The position numbers and the translations under genes are program-made. Under the pieces are notes generated by a model, which worked only from the letters and a program-made list of their open reading frames with translations, was not told the DNA's origin and did no database searches. Shown here piece after piece: positions 25,241 through 33,913 of a stretch of 64,000 nt of DNA. Position 1 is the first letter of the stretch. Each line of letters begins with the position of its first letter. This DNA is from Collinsella aerofaciens (GTDB taxonomy: Bacteria > Actinomycetota > Coriobacteriia > Coriobacteriales > Coriobacteriaceae): positions 1 to 64,000 of the forward strand of contig NZ_WQPK01000023.1 of NCBI RefSeq assembly GCF_018785265.1, read 5' to 3'.

Positions 25241-25596
25241 GAGTGGGCCAGACGGTCGCGCGATGTGCTGCTTGCAGTACGCGTGAGGAAAGTCCGGGCT
25301 CCAGAGGGCGGGATGCCGGCTAACGGCCGGGCGGAGTGATCCGACGGAAAGCGCCGCAGAAAAGAAGACTCCCACCTGCGCCGCAAGGCGTAAAGGGAAA
25401 AGCTGAAACGGTGGTGTAAGAGACCACCAGCGTCGTGGCAACACGGCGGCTTGGCAAGCCCCATCCGGAGCAAGCGCGAATAGGAACGCTATGGGCCGGC
25501 CCGGTCCGCGTTCGGGTAGCGTGCGTGGAACTGCACGGTAACGTGCAGACAAGATAAATGACCGTTCACGACAGAACCCGGCTTATAGGCCCACTC
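25241..25596 (+). ncRNA. rnpB: RNase P RNA, bacterial type A
   Basis: The catalytic RNA that trims the 5' end of tRNA precursors. The conserved 5' core GAGGAAAGTCCGGGCTCC (CR-I) appears near 25283, the GGTAACGTGCAGACAAGAT type region near 25540, and the 3' core AGAACCCGGCTTATAGGCC near 25574. The P1 helix GAGTGGGCC (25241-25249) pairs perfectly with GGCCCACTC (25588-25596) and can extend by four more pairs on the outside. A TACACT at 25224-25229 is a likely -10 element. Total length of about 356 nt is normal. Confidence 0.96.
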
Positions 25597-25616
25597 AGCA
25601 ACTATGTTGACGCTGC

Positions 25617-25714
25617 GACGGCGTCAGCTGGCCGATTTGGCGCTCATTCGTCGGTCGCCGCCATAAGGCGTGCTCCCTCCTCTTTCGGGCCAAATCGACT
25701 CAGCTGACGCCGTC
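25617..25714. repeat. Long imperfect hairpin directly after rnpB
   Basis: GACGGCGTCAGCTG (25617-25630) pairs perfectly with CAGCTGACGCCGTC (25701-25714). After a small internal loop, CGATTTGG (25633-25640) pairs with CCAAATCG (25690-25697). The central loop is 49 nt. It starts 20 bases after the rnpB 3' end. It has no T-run and is larger than a terminator; it may be a repeat element or take part in 3' processing. Confidence 0.65.
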
Positions 25715-25825
25715 TCGCTGTCTTTGCCTGGTCATTGACGTTGCCGTTCTATTTACTGGGGTTATCGGTACGGCCTTTGCCGTATTATTGAGGCTGTTTG
25801 TTGCTTTGCTTGTTGTTGAGGGGCT

Positions 25826-26464
25826 TTGTTGGACAGCTATTTTACTTTGCAATCGAATATTGAGGCTTCGGGCGAGTTTGTGGACCGCAAGAGCCGGTTT
25901 ATTGCGCAGCTGGTCCATATTGAGTCCGAGGATGAGGCGAATGCCTTTATCGAGATGGTTCGCAAACGTCATTACGACGCTCGACACAATGTTCCCGCGT
26001 GGATTTTGGTCGATGGACGCGAGCGCCAGAGCGATGATGGTGAGCCGAGCCGCACGAGTGGTATGCCGACGCTCGAGGTTTTGCGCGGCGCGGAGCTCAA
26101 AAATGTTTGCTGCGTAGTGACGCGCTATTTTGGTGGCACGCTGTTGGGGCCTGGTGGCTTGGTACGCGCCTATACCGCGGCGACGCAGGCGGCGGTGGCC
26201 GCGGTTCAGGAGGCCGGGCAGATCGTTGAGATGACGAGCGTCGTGCCGGTTGACGTGCATGTGGCCTATCCGCAGTACGAGCAGGTGCTTCGTTTGGCGC
26301 AGGATTCGGGTGCCAAGGTTTCGGATACCGATTACGCGGATGCCGTGACGATTCACTTGGTGTTCAAAGCTGGGGAGCAGGAGCCGTTTTGCGCTAAGAT
26401 GCGCGAGCTTATGGCGGGGCGTGAGGAGATTGAGGTCGGAGCTCCCAAATTTGCCGAGTTCTAA
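25826..26464 (+). CDS. YigZ/IMPACT family protein
   Basis: A 212-residue protein of the YigZ/UPF0029 (IMPACT) family, a translation-related fold similar to domain IV of EF-G. The N-terminal part holds KSRFIAQLVHIESEDEA, RHNVPAWIL, DDGEPSRTSGMP and CVVTRYFGGTLLGPGGLVRAY, the family's signature blocks, up to residue 115. The second domain (about 135-205) is the C-terminal DUF1949-like half. The start is one of two adjacent TTG codons (25826 or 25829) after GAGGGG. It is monocistronic, with a terminator shared with the convergent gene. Biological role in bacteria is unclear. Confidence 0.88.
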   Translation: MLDSYFTLQSNIEASGEFVDRKSRFIAQLVHIESEDEANAFIEMVRKRHYDARHNVPAWILVDGRERQSDDGEPSRTSGMPTLEVLRGAELKNVCCVVTRYFGGTLLGPGGLVRAYTAATQAAVAAVQEAGQIVEMTSVVPVDVHVAYPQYEQVLRLAQDSGAKVSDTDYADAVTIHLVFKAGEQEPFCAKMRELMAGREEIEVGAPKFAEF

Positions 26465-26467
26465 CGG

Positions 26468-26518
26468 CGACGGCCGGCGTGCTTTTGGATGGATCCTAAG
26501 CGCGCCGGCCGTCGTTTT
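26468..26518. terminator. Terminator between convergent genes
   Basis: A perfect 12-bp stem (26468-26479 with 26503-26514), 23-nt loop and TTTT on the plus side. It lies between yigZ and the Cys-rich gene and could act in both directions. Confidence 0.75.
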
Positions 26519-26532
26519 ACTGTTGCTGTCGA

Positions 26533-26979
26533 TTACTCGGCGAGCTGCTTTAGCACATCACAGGCGATTTCGACGGCATCGTCGATGCAGCCGGGGCAGC
26601 TGCGGAGCGGACCCTTATCCGATCCGATGCCCTTGAGCGTGCCGCAGACGGTCGTCGTGTTCTTCTCGCCAAAACGCTTGGCAATCTCGCGCGACAGCTT
26701 GTAGGTCTGGCCTTTGGTCTTGGGGTTCTCCATGCCGTCGCTCATTACAAAGCCCATGATGGCAACAGCGCCCGAGATGGCGCCGCAGGTCTCGGTCATG
26801 CCACCCATGCCGGCGCCAAAGCCCTCGGTGAGGGTAAAGGCGGTCTGGGGGTCGAGCCCGACGGCAGGTGCGAGCGTGCAGGCAACGGCCTGTGCGCAGT
26901 TAAAGCCACGGGCGTGGTATTCGGCAGCCTGAGCCTGGCAGGCGGCGGTGTCGAGCTGGGTGGTATCGATCTGCTTCAT
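26533..26979 (-). CDS. C_GCAxxG_C_C family Cys-rich putative redox protein
   Basis: A 148-residue protein of the C_GCAxxG_C_C (split-Soret-like) family, common in anaerobes. Conserved elements are GFNCAQAVACTLAP, GFGAGMGGMTETCGAISGA and the C-terminal SCPGCIDDAVE, giving the spaced cysteines that are proposed to bind a metal centre or act in thiol redox. The ATG at 26979 has AAGGAG six bases upstream; an in-frame extension to 27087 lacks a binding site. Biochemical function is not established. It is monocistronic. Confidence 0.85.
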   Translation of the reverse strand: MKQIDTTQLDTAACQAQAAEYHARGFNCAQAVACTLAPAVGLDPQTAFTLTEGFGAGMGGMTETCGAISGAVAIMGFVMSDGMENPKTKGQTYKLSREIAKRFGEKNTTTVCGTLKGIGSDKGPLRSCPGCIDDAVEIACDVLKQLAE

Positions 26980-27210
26980 CGTTGTCTCCTTGGTCACGGT
27001 GTACCCGCCTATGGTACCCGTGACGGGGCATGTAATCATCGAGAGCTTCATGTATGCCTCATTTTTATCTATCGAGCAAATGCCCAAGGCTTGAGATAAA
27101 TACCCCTAATCAATTTGTCCCATAACCTACCTTGGGGATGGGTTGAGAGGGGTGCAGGGTAGCGGTATCGTGAACCGAATAAAACTAAAACCCAGGCAAG
27201 GGAGCTAGAT

Positions 27211-28494
27211 ATGAGCGAGCAGACTATCGGTACTACATGTGTTCAGGGCGGCTATCACCCGGGAGATGCGGAGCCGCGCCAGGTGCCCATCTACCAGTCC
27301 ACCACGTGGAAGTACGACACGTCGGAGCACATGGGCAAGCTGTTTGACCTGGAGGAGTCTGGCTACTTCTACAGCCGTCTGCAGAACCCCACGTGCGATT
27401 TGGTTGCCGCCAAGATCTGCGAGATGGAGGGCGGCACCGCAGCGATGCTCACGAGTTCGGGCATGGCTGCGAACTTCCTCGCGATCTTTAACGTTGCCGG
27501 TGCCGGCGATCACGTGGTCGCAAGCTCTGCCATTTACGGCGGTACGTATAACCTGCTCGCCCACACCATGGGCCGCATGGGCGTGACCTGCACGTTCGTC
27601 GCTCCCGACTGCACCGATGAGGAGCTGGAAGCAGCCTTCCGGCCCAACACCAAGCTCGTCTTTGGCGAGACGATCGCCAACCCCGCCCTTGCCGTGCTCG
27701 ATATTGAGCGCTTTGCCAAGGCCGCACATGACCACGGCGTGCCGCTGATGGTCGACAACACCTTCCCGACGCCCGTGATGTGCCGTCCCTTTGAGTGGGG
27801 CGCCGACATCGTTACGCACTCCACCACCAAGTACATGGATGGACACGCTGCCTATCTGGGCGGCGTGATCGTCGACCATGGCCAGTTTGACTGGATGGCT
27901 CATGCGGACAAGTTCCCGGGTCTCACCACGCCCGACGAGAGCTACCACGGCGTGACGTATGCCGAGAAGTTCGGTCGCGAGGGTGCCTTCATTACCAAGG
28001 CAACCGCTCAGCTCATGCGCGACCTTGGTCCCATGCAGAACCCGCAAGCGGCGTTTTTCCTGAATAGCTCGCTCGAGAGCCTGCATGTGCGCATGCCGCG
28101 TCATTGCGAGAACGGCCTGGCCGTTGCCAAGTTCCTCCAGAGCCATCCCAAGGTGCGCTTCGTGAGCTATCCGGGCCTAGAGGGCGACAAGTACTATGAC
28201 CTGGCTCGGAAGTACATGCCCAACGGTACCTGCGGCGTCGTGAGCTTTGGCTTTAACGGTGGTCGCGCGGCGGCCGAGACCTTTATGAAGAGCCTCAAGC
28301 TCGCCCAGATCGCCACGCACGTGGCCGACGCCCGCACTTGCTGCCTGCATCCTGCTAACGCTACGCATCGCCAGATGAACGATGAAGAGCTCATCGCCTG
28401 TGGCATTTCCGTCGACATGGTACGCCTGTCGTGCGGCCTCGAGGACACGGCCGATCTGATTGCCGACCTTGAGCAGGCGCTCGAGCAGTGCTAG
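27211..28494 (+). CDS. metY: O-acetylhomoserine sulfhydrylase-type PLP enzyme
   Basis: A 427-residue Cys/Met-metabolism PLP enzyme, most like O-acetylhomoserine aminocarboxypropyltransferase, which makes homocysteine from O-acetylhomoserine and sulfide. SRLQNPTCDLVAAKI and LTSSGMAA (cofactor-binding loop) are present, and the PLP-binding lysine lies in HSTTKYMDGH. The C-terminus has RLSCGLEDTADLIADLEQAL, typical of the family. Length supports MetY rather than the shorter methionine gamma-lyases, but the latter cannot be excluded. AAGGGAG precedes the ATG. The 230-base upstream region was checked for a SAM riboswitch; none was seen. A perfect terminator follows. Confidence 0.85.
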   Translation: MSEQTIGTTCVQGGYHPGDAEPRQVPIYQSTTWKYDTSEHMGKLFDLEESGYFYSRLQNPTCDLVAAKICEMEGGTAAMLTSSGMAANFLAIFNVAGAGDHVVASSAIYGGTYNLLAHTMGRMGVTCTFVAPDCTDEELEAAFRPNTKLVFGETIANPALAVLDIERFAKAAHDHGVPLMVDNTFPTPVMCRPFEWGADIVTHSTTKYMDGHAAYLGGVIVDHGQFDWMAHADKFPGLTTPDESYHGVTYAEKFGREGAFITKATAQLMRDLGPMQNPQAAFFLNSSLESLHVRMPRHCENGLAVAKFLQSHPKVRFVSYPGLEGDKYYDLARKYMPNGTCGVVSFGFNGGRAAAETFMKSLKLAQIATHVADARTCCLHPANATHRQMNDEELIACGISVDMVRLSCGLEDTADLIADLEQALEQC

Positions 28495-28561
28495 GCTAGC
28501 TCCGTACAAGGTGCCGATGCTGGCAGAAAGCTTCGGTGACCTTTTGTTCCGATTCCGTAGG

Positions 28562-28610
28562 CGGGGCCCCAATCGCGTCTGTTTGCAGGCGATTGGGGCC
28601 CCGTTTTTTT
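28562..28610 (+). terminator. metY terminator
   Basis: A perfect 15-bp stem (28562-28576 with 28589-28603), 12-nt loop, then seven T residues. One of the strongest terminators in the window. Confidence 0.95.
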
Positions 28611-28636
28611 GCGTTGGGCCACTCGAAAGGATGGAT

Positions 28637-29941
28637 ATGGAGAAAACCGCAGAGCAGCTGCGCCGCGAGCACATTGCCCTAGAGGGCGATACTCATGGCA
28701 AGAACAAATGGGCGATTCTGTTTACCGTGCTCATCATGACGTTTATGTCGTGTCTGGATTCGACCGTCGTGACCGTGGCACTGCCCGTGATGCAAAAGGA
28801 GCTGGGCGTGGGCCTCGACCGCATTCAGCTGGTGAGCTCGGTGTATCTGCTTGCGACGTGCGTGGCCATGTTGCCGTTTGGTCGTTTGGGCGACGTGCGC
28901 GGCAAGGTGGGCGTGTTCCAGCTGGGCGTCATTGTCTTTACGCTCGGCTCGTTGCTGTGCGGCCTTTCGGCCTCGCTCGAGGTTCTTATTCTGGCACGCA
29001 TCGTTCAGGGCGTCGGTTGCGCGGCGGCCATGGCTAACAACATGGGTATCATCACCGAGTCGTTTCCGGCGCGCGAACGAGGTCGTGCCATGGGTATTCT
29101 CGCGACCTTCGTGGCCCTCGGCATGATGTGCGGCCCCGTGCTCGGCGGCATGCTGGTGGCAAGCTTTCCCTGGGAGAGCATCTTCCTCATCAACCTGCCC
29201 ATTGGCGTCATCTCGTTTATTGTGGGGCTCTATACGCTGCCGCATGTTAAGCCGGAAGCCGGCGAGCGCCCCATGTCCCTGTTTGAGGCTGCTCGTCGCT
29301 GCTTTGCAAATTCGGCCTTTACCATCAACCTTGCCTGCATGCTTATCGTGTTCGTTGGTATTGGCGCATCCGAGTTTATCCTGCCGTTCTATTTTCAGGA
29401 CGCCCACGGCTTTGGTTCTGACATTTCCGGATTGCTTTTTTTGGCGCTGCCGATGGTGAATGCCTTTATCGGTCCGCTTTCGGGTACGGTTTCGGACCGT
29501 GTTGGCTGCGAGGGCCCCACGGCGGTCGGCCTGGGCGTGTACGTATGCGGTCTCTTTGCGGTAAGCACGCTCGACGAGCACTCTTCCATCCCTGTGATCG
29601 TGTGCTGCGTCGCGTTTATGTCGTGTGGTACGTCGATTTTCCAGAGCCCCAATAACTCGCTGTATATGGGCTCGGCTCCGCGCGAAGCGCTCGGCTTTGC
29701 TGGCAGTCTGGGCAGCCTGGCGCGCTATGCGGGTATGGCAGTGGGCATTACGGCGGCGTCGCATATCCTGTATGGGCAGATGAGCGTGGCGATGGGCGAG
29801 GCCGTGACCAGTTTTGTTGCAGGCCGTCCGGATGTATTCCTATTCGGCTTTCGCTCGGTGTTCTACGTGCTCATGGCTGTGGCCGCTGTGGGCTTTGCGC
29901 TCGCCATGGTGCGTTTGGTGAAGATGCGCGTTCGCCATTAG
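28637..29941 (+). CDS. MFS transporter, DHA2 (EmrB/QacA-like) family
   Basis: A 434-residue drug/proton antiporter-type membrane protein. After a charged N-terminus the first helix ends in the DHA2 hallmark LDSTVVTVALPVM (about residues 35-47). Motif A is LPFGRLGDVRGKVG near residue 76, and motif C-like GPVLGGMLV lies near 158. Roughly 12-14 hydrophobic segments are present; the length is slightly short for a 14-helix member. AAAGG is six bases before the ATG at 28637; an ATG at 28631 overlaps the binding site. The gene follows a strong terminator and is probably monocistronic. Substrate unknown. Confidence 0.85.
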   Translation: MEKTAEQLRREHIALEGDTHGKNKWAILFTVLIMTFMSCLDSTVVTVALPVMQKELGVGLDRIQLVSSVYLLATCVAMLPFGRLGDVRGKVGVFQLGVIVFTLGSLLCGLSASLEVLILARIVQGVGCAAAMANNMGIITESFPARERGRAMGILATFVALGMMCGPVLGGMLVASFPWESIFLINLPIGVISFIVGLYTLPHVKPEAGERPMSLFEAARRCFANSAFTINLACMLIVFVGIGASEFILPFYFQDAHGFGSDISGLLFLALPMVNAFIGPLSGTVSDRVGCEGPTAVGLGVYVCGLFAVSTLDEHSSIPVIVCCVAFMSCGTSIFQSPNNSLYMGSAPREALGFAGSLGSLARYAGMAVGITAASHILYGQMSVAMGEAVTSFVAGRPDVFLFGFRSVFYVLMAVAAVGFALAMVRLVKMRVRH

Positions 29942-30098
29942 CGTGTTGGGAGACTGTCTGCCACGATTCGCGCCGTCCCAAAAAGACTGGTTTGTGGTGC
30001 GATGCGGCTTGTGGGACGGGTGGGGGTCGGTCCGTGGTAGACTATCGAACAACGTTTATTAATCGCGCGGTATCGTTGCCGTGAGAAGGGGTTGCGCC

Positions 30099-30677
30099 AT
30101 GCAGGAGCTTGAGGATCGTATTCGCCATGACGGCATCGTAAAGGCCGGTAACGTCCTTAAGGTTGATGCCTTCCTCAACCACCAGTGCGACGTTGAGCTG
30201 TTTGACCACATGGGTGCCGAGTGGGCCCGTCTGTTCGAGGGCGTTGAGATCAACAAGATCCTGACGATTGAGGCTTCGGGCATTGGCATGGCCTGCATCG
30301 CGGCTCAGCATTTTGGCGGTGTGCCGGTGGTCTTTGCCAAGAAGGCGCAGTCCATCAACCTCGACGGTGAGCAGTATGCCACGACCATCTACTCCTTTAC
30401 CAAGCAAAAGGAGTACCCGGTCATCGTTGGCAAGCGTTTCCTGTCCGAGGGCGACAAGGTCCTGATTATCGATGACTTCTTGGCCAACGGCTGCGCGCTC
30501 GAGGGTCTTATCAAGATCTGCGAGGCTGCGGGTGCCGAGGTATCCGGCATTGGCATTGCGGTGGAGAAGGGCTTCCAGGGCGGTGGCGATAAGCTCCGCG
30601 AGCGTGGCTTCCGCGTTGAGAGCCTGGCCCGTATTGCCGATATGGACTGCGAGACCGGTGAGATCACCTTCGCCTAA
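30099..30677 (+). CDS. xpt: Xanthine phosphoribosyltransferase
   Basis: A 192-residue purine salvage enzyme converting xanthine and PRPP to XMP. The sequence matches Xpt throughout: [19 protein letters not shown] at the N-terminus, IEASGIGMA near residue 58, and the PRPP-binding block [17 protein letters not shown] near 121-137. Length is the usual 190-195. The ATG at 30099 has GAGAAGGGG upstream. No guanine riboswitch was found in the leader, unlike xpt of Bacillus. A hairpin with six T residues follows. Confidence 0.95.
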   Translation: MQELEDRIRHDGIVKAGNVLKVDAFLNHQCDVELFDHMGAEWARLFEGVEINKILTIEASGIGMACIAAQHFGGVPVVFAKKAQSINLDGEQYATTIYSFTKQKEYPVIVGKRFLSEGDKVLIIDDFLANGCALEGLIKICEAAGAEVSGIGIAVEKGFQGGGDKLRERGFRVESLARIADMDCETGEITFA

Positions 30678-30705
30678 GTGCGCAACACAAGCGATTGGTA
30701 TGCGA

Positions 30706-30740
30706 TGTGACAAAGGGACTTTCCCTTTGTCACATTTTTT
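30706..30740 (+). terminator. xpt terminator
   Basis: A perfect 13-bp stem (30706-30718 with 30722-30734) around a 3-nt loop, followed by six T residues. Confidence 0.95.
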
Positions 30741-30760
30741 GTATGAGGGAAGGTGTTGAT

Positions 30761-31141
30761 ATGGATGAGAGCAAGATGGGATGGCGCGAGTATGCGCGCT
30801 GTGCCGAGATGTCGGCCGAGGAGTTGGCGCGCGATTGTGAGGTGCAGGTGTTTCGCGCGACGGGTCCGGGCGGACAGGGTGTGAACACGACGGACTCGGC
30901 GGTGCGCATGAAACATACCCCTTCGGGGATTACCGTGACGGCGCGCGAGAGTCGCAGTCAGTTCCAAAACCGTAGCAGCTGCCTGCGTAAGCTGCGCGCT
31001 GAGCTTGAGCGTCGCGGGCGTCCACCGCGCCGACGCGTAAAGACCAAGGTGCCTCAGCGCTCTCGCCAGCGCAGGCTCAATGACAAGCACTTCAACGCCA
31101 TTAAAAAGGCAAACCGTCGCAAGCCGGGCAGCGACGAATAG
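30761..31141 (+). CDS. Release-factor-like protein with GGQ motif
   Basis: A 126-residue protein containing only an RF-1-type peptidyl-tRNA hydrolysis domain. The motif [18 protein letters not shown] has the catalytic GGQ at residues 37-39. The C-terminus (about 85-126) is very rich in Arg and Lys, as in ribosome-rescue factors of the ArfB/YaeJ type whose tail enters the mRNA channel. There is no codon-recognition domain. The length suits ArfB-like or related RF-like proteins. The ATG at 30761 has GGAAGG seven bases before; an in-frame ATG at 30743 is possible. A likely role is rescue of stalled ribosomes. Confidence 0.8.
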   Translation: MDESKMGWREYARCAEMSAEELARDCEVQVFRATGPGGQGVNTTDSAVRMKHTPSGITVTARESRSQFQNRSSCLRKLRAELERRGRPPRRRVKTKVPQRSRQRRLNDKHFNAIKKANRRKPGSDE

Positions 31142-31149
31142 CCTCCTCA

Positions 31150-31220
31150 TAAGTTGCGGTGAAATAGGGACTGTTTTGCGGATTTAGCTGCATAAACAGT
31201 CCCTATTTCACCGCAACTTA
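31150..31220. repeat. Dispersed palindromic repeat, copy 3 (perfect)
   Basis: Arms 31150-31176 and 31194-31220 pair perfectly over 27 bp around a 17-nt loop. The outer ends are TAAGTTGCGGTGAAATA and its complement; the inner part GGGACTGTTT is specific to this copy. It lies between the 3' ends of two convergent genes. Confidence 0.92.
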
Positions 31221-31227
31221 GGTGGGG

Positions 31228-32190
31228 TTAGCGGGTGGGGTGCCAGACGTGGAGGGCTCCGCCGAGGATATCCACCTCAATGCGCGAGGCGACGATGGCC
31301 TCGCCGTCGGCCTGGATGGGATAGCCGGGCTCCTCGAACGTGAGCTCGGCATGGCGGCAGCGGCGCATGCGAACCGGCGGCAGCTTGGTGTGGTGGCCGT
31401 CCTTGGCCGAAAGGAACATGGGTAGGGCGACCGCACGGGGGACGGGGCCGCAGGCGTAGCAGACGTCGAGTATGCCGTCGCGGGGGTTGGCATCGGGACA
31501 GATGCGATAGCCCGAGCCATACGTGGGGCCCAGCTGAATCGCCATGATGATCGCCCTCACGCGCTCGGCGGGCGCGCCGTCAAAGCTGACTGTCATGGGG
31601 TAGTTGCGATAGCGTAGGCCAAACTGCTCAAGTCCCGAAAGGGTGTAGAGCGGAGCGCCCGTCAAGCCGGTCTTTTTGCGCAGCTCGGTGGTGCCAAGGC
31701 CGATGGCGGCATCGATGCCGACCGAAAGCGTCTGGTCGTAGTATTCAACGGTAGCCTCGCCGCTACCGCTTGCGGGGTTCCATGAGCGGATCCGCCCGAT
31801 GTCCTGACGCTGCAGCTCACAGGTGAGCAGCGCGCCAAAATCCTTGCCGGAGAAATCTTCGATACCGAGCGTTTGGGCAAAATCGTTGCCGGAGCCAACG
31901 GGCAGGACGGCAAGGGCGGGACGGACCGCCTCGTTCTGCGTCATGAGTCCATTGACGACCTCGTGGATCACGCCGTCGCCGCCAAGGGCGATAACGGTGC
32001 GATAGCCCTCGGCCTGTGCGGCAAGCTCCTTGGCGTGCCCCGTGCGTTCGGTCAGTACCAGGTCAAACTGGGATGCGCGTGCGGTCATGTCCAAAAAGCG
32101 CTGCAAGCGTTCGGCAACCTCGCGCGCGGCGCCCGACTGGGCGACAGGATTGGCGATGATGAGCGTGCGACCAAAATCAGTTGCGTGCAT
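31228..32190 (-). CDS. Diacylglycerol kinase-like lipid kinase (YegS/BmrU type)
   Basis: A 320-residue lipid kinase of the DAGK catalytic family. The ATP-binding motif ALGGDGVIHEVVNGL is near residue 69-83 (the usual GGDGT has V here), followed by LPVGSGNDFAQTLG near 95. The C-terminal half has the GYRICPDANPRDG and QADGEAI blocks common to DgkB/YegS. It probably phosphorylates diacylglycerol or a related lipid at the inner membrane face. The ATG at 32190 has GGGAG seven bases upstream. It lies 87 bases downstream of the CLC gene, so co-transcription is possible. Substrate is inferred from family only. Confidence 0.85.
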   Translation of the reverse strand: MHATDFGRTLIIANPVAQSGAAREVAERLQRFLDMTARASQFDLVLTERTGHAKELAAQAEGYRTVIALGGDGVIHEVVNGLMTQNEAVRPALAVLPVGSGNDFAQTLGIEDFSGKDFGALLTCELQRQDIGRIRSWNPASGSGEATVEYYDQTLSVGIDAAIGLGTTELRKKTGLTGAPLYTLSGLEQFGLRYRNYPMTVSFDGAPAERVRAIIMAIQLGPTYGSGYRICPDANPRDGILDVCYACGPVPRAVALPMFLSAKDGHHTKLPPVRMRRCRHAELTFEEPGYPIQADGEAIVASRIEVDILGGALHVWHPTR

Positions 32191-32277
32191 GGGGCGACTC
32201 CCGGCGTATGACGTGACGGTGCGGTCGCGCTCGGGTCGAATTGCCCCCGATTGTGGCTGCACGGCGAATACTAACGT

Positions 32278-33699
32278 CTACTCTACCAGGTCGTTGTGGC
32301 GCTCGATAGCCTCTGCCACCGTGTGGCCCTCGTCCACGATAAGAGAGCGGCGCTTAGGGGACACAATGCGCTGTGCGGGATACACGCCACGGTGGCCGCC
32401 GGCAAGGTAGCTAATAAACGAAACGATGACAAAGTAGCCTGCGGCCGTTCCATGGAACAGGTCGATGGCCATCATGCAGGTGGTGATGGGCACGTTGAGG
32501 CCGGCGCAGAAGACGCCGAGCATGCCGAGGGCTGCCATGAAGCTCGGGTCGAGTCCGGCGAGGCAGCCGATCCAACCGCCGAGCGCCGCACCGATGCCAA
32601 ACAGGGGCGTGACCTCGCCGCCCTGGAAACCGGCACCCAGGGTGAGCGCTGTGACGACCAACTTGATGGCTGCGTCCGCCAGGGTGGTGTTGCCGGCAAA
32701 CCCGGCGCCCGAAAGCCATGTGGAAAGGCCGGCATACTCCCAGGCGTCAAGCATCGCATAGGCCGCGAGAACCACGAGCGCACCGATGAGCGCACGGACG
32801 AGGTAGTTGGTAATAAAGCGCGCGTACAGGCTCTTAACCGTGCGGACCGACCAGGCAAAGAGACGCGCAGTGAGGCCAAAGGCGACAGCACCGATAACGA
32901 CCACGGCAACTGTCCTAGGCGTCATATCGGGAACGCTGGCGATGGCGTTGGCCTCGTACTGCGTGCCCAGGGCGAGTGACGTAAAGTAGCCGGTAAACGA
33001 GGCGACGAGGCAGTAGATGCCTGCGGTGTAGTCGATCTTGCCGATAAAGCACATCTCCATGCCAAAGAAAGCCCCGGCGAGAGGCGATCCGAACACAGCG
33101 CCAAAGGCGGACGAGATGCCAGCGAGCATCAGGTCGTGATGATCGTGCTTTTTGAGATGGGCGAGGTTCGAAACATTGCTGGCGATGGTGCCGCCGATCT
33201 GTACCGCGGCGCCCTCACGGCCGGCCGAGCCGCCCGTCAGATGCGTGAGCGTGGAGCACACAAACGTGAGGATGGCCATACGCGCATGGATGAGTCGTGT
33301 GCCCAGGGCAGAGTCGATGACCAGGTTGTTGCCGCGTTTGGCGGCAAGGCCGTGGTTCTTGTAGACCCACGCGGTGACCACGCCCACGACGGGGAGCAAG
33401 GCGTAAACCCACGCATGGTGCTCGCGATAATCGGTTGCGATATCCAGCGAGGCCAAAAACGCCCAGGCGGCAACGCCCATGGCAAGCGAAACGACAATTA
33501 CGAGCGCGAGCAGCTTGGCGCTCGCGAGCATGTTGCGGGCATTGCGGCGCGTATCGGCGGCAAAGAGCTGCTCGGAGCGGGTGAGTTGGTTGCGGCCGCT
33601 GATAATCAGGTCGGCGGGAGAGAAAGTGCTGCCGTCTTTGTCCTGATGGGTATCATCAGACGGGTCGTGCGCGTTTTCACGTTTATCGATAAAAGCCAT
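32278..33699 (-). CDS. CLC-family anion channel/antiporter, possibly fluoride type
   Basis: A 473-residue CLC protein with a 65-residue polar N-terminus and about ten membrane segments. The selectivity helix reads GGSAGREGAAVQIGG near residue 167-181; the gating Glu is present. Helix N has GAGFQGGEVTPLFGIGAA. The stretch LTHLTGGSAGREG and a preceding RM pair resemble the fluoride/proton antiporter branch (CLC-F) more than chloride-type EriC, where GREGP and GSGIP are usual. No fluoride riboswitch lies upstream. GAGG precedes the ATG at 33699, and a TATAAT (-10) lies 30 bases further upstream. Anion specificity is therefore an inference. Confidence 0.85.
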   Translation of the reverse strand: MAFIDKRENAHDPSDDTHQDKDGSTFSPADLIISGRNQLTRSEQLFAADTRRNARNMLASAKLLALVIVVSLAMGVAAWAFLASLDIATDYREHHAWVYALLPVVGVVTAWVYKNHGLAAKRGNNLVIDSALGTRLIHARMAILTFVCSTLTHLTGGSAGREGAAVQIGGTIASNVSNLAHLKKHDHHDLMLAGISSAFGAVFGSPLAGAFFGMEMCFIGKIDYTAGIYCLVASFTGYFTSLALGTQYEANAIASVPDMTPRTVAVVVIGAVAFGLTARLFAWSVRTVKSLYARFITNYLVRALIGALVVLAAYAMLDAWEYAGLSTWLSGAGFAGNTTLADAAIKLVVTALTLGAGFQGGEVTPLFGIGAALGGWIGCLAGLDPSFMAALGMLGVFCAGLNVPITTCMMAIDLFHGTAAGYFVIVSFISYLAGGHRGVYPAQRIVSPKRRSLIVDEGHTVAEAIERHNDLVE

Positions 33700-33728
33700 A
33701 ACGTCCTCTTTTAAGTTGCGATGCAAGC

Positions 33729-33734
33729 ATTATA
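33729..33734 (-). promoter_or_regulatory. -10 element of the CLC gene
   Basis: The minus strand reads TATAAT 30 bases before the ATG. No convincing -35 hexamer was identified. Confidence 0.55.
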
Positions 33735-33913
33735 GGACGGCGGCCTGGGCCTTAAGGCGATTGGCAGGTTTCGGATTTGTTACCAAGGGCGCGTGGCCGA
33801 CAGGCGTATTCGCGGCCGCGAGCCAGGTCTTGAGCATGCGGCGGGGGATTATACTGAATCAAATATAAAAAATCGGCGCCGTCGTTGCGCGCCGTGGCAT
33901 GTAAGAGGTGTAT

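Noticed and set aside
27090..27210. SAM riboswitch before the metY-type gene
   Set aside because: None of the conserved S-box elements could be found.
30000..30098. Guanine riboswitch before xpt
   Set aside because: No three-way junction consensus was found.
33713..33725. A sixth copy of the AAGTTGCGGTG palindrome
   Set aside because: Only the first part of one arm matches (AAGTTGCGATG) and there is no second arm.
33700..33800. Fluoride riboswitch before the CLC gene
   Set aside because: The crcB-motif conserved positions are absent; only a promoter-like -10 is seen.
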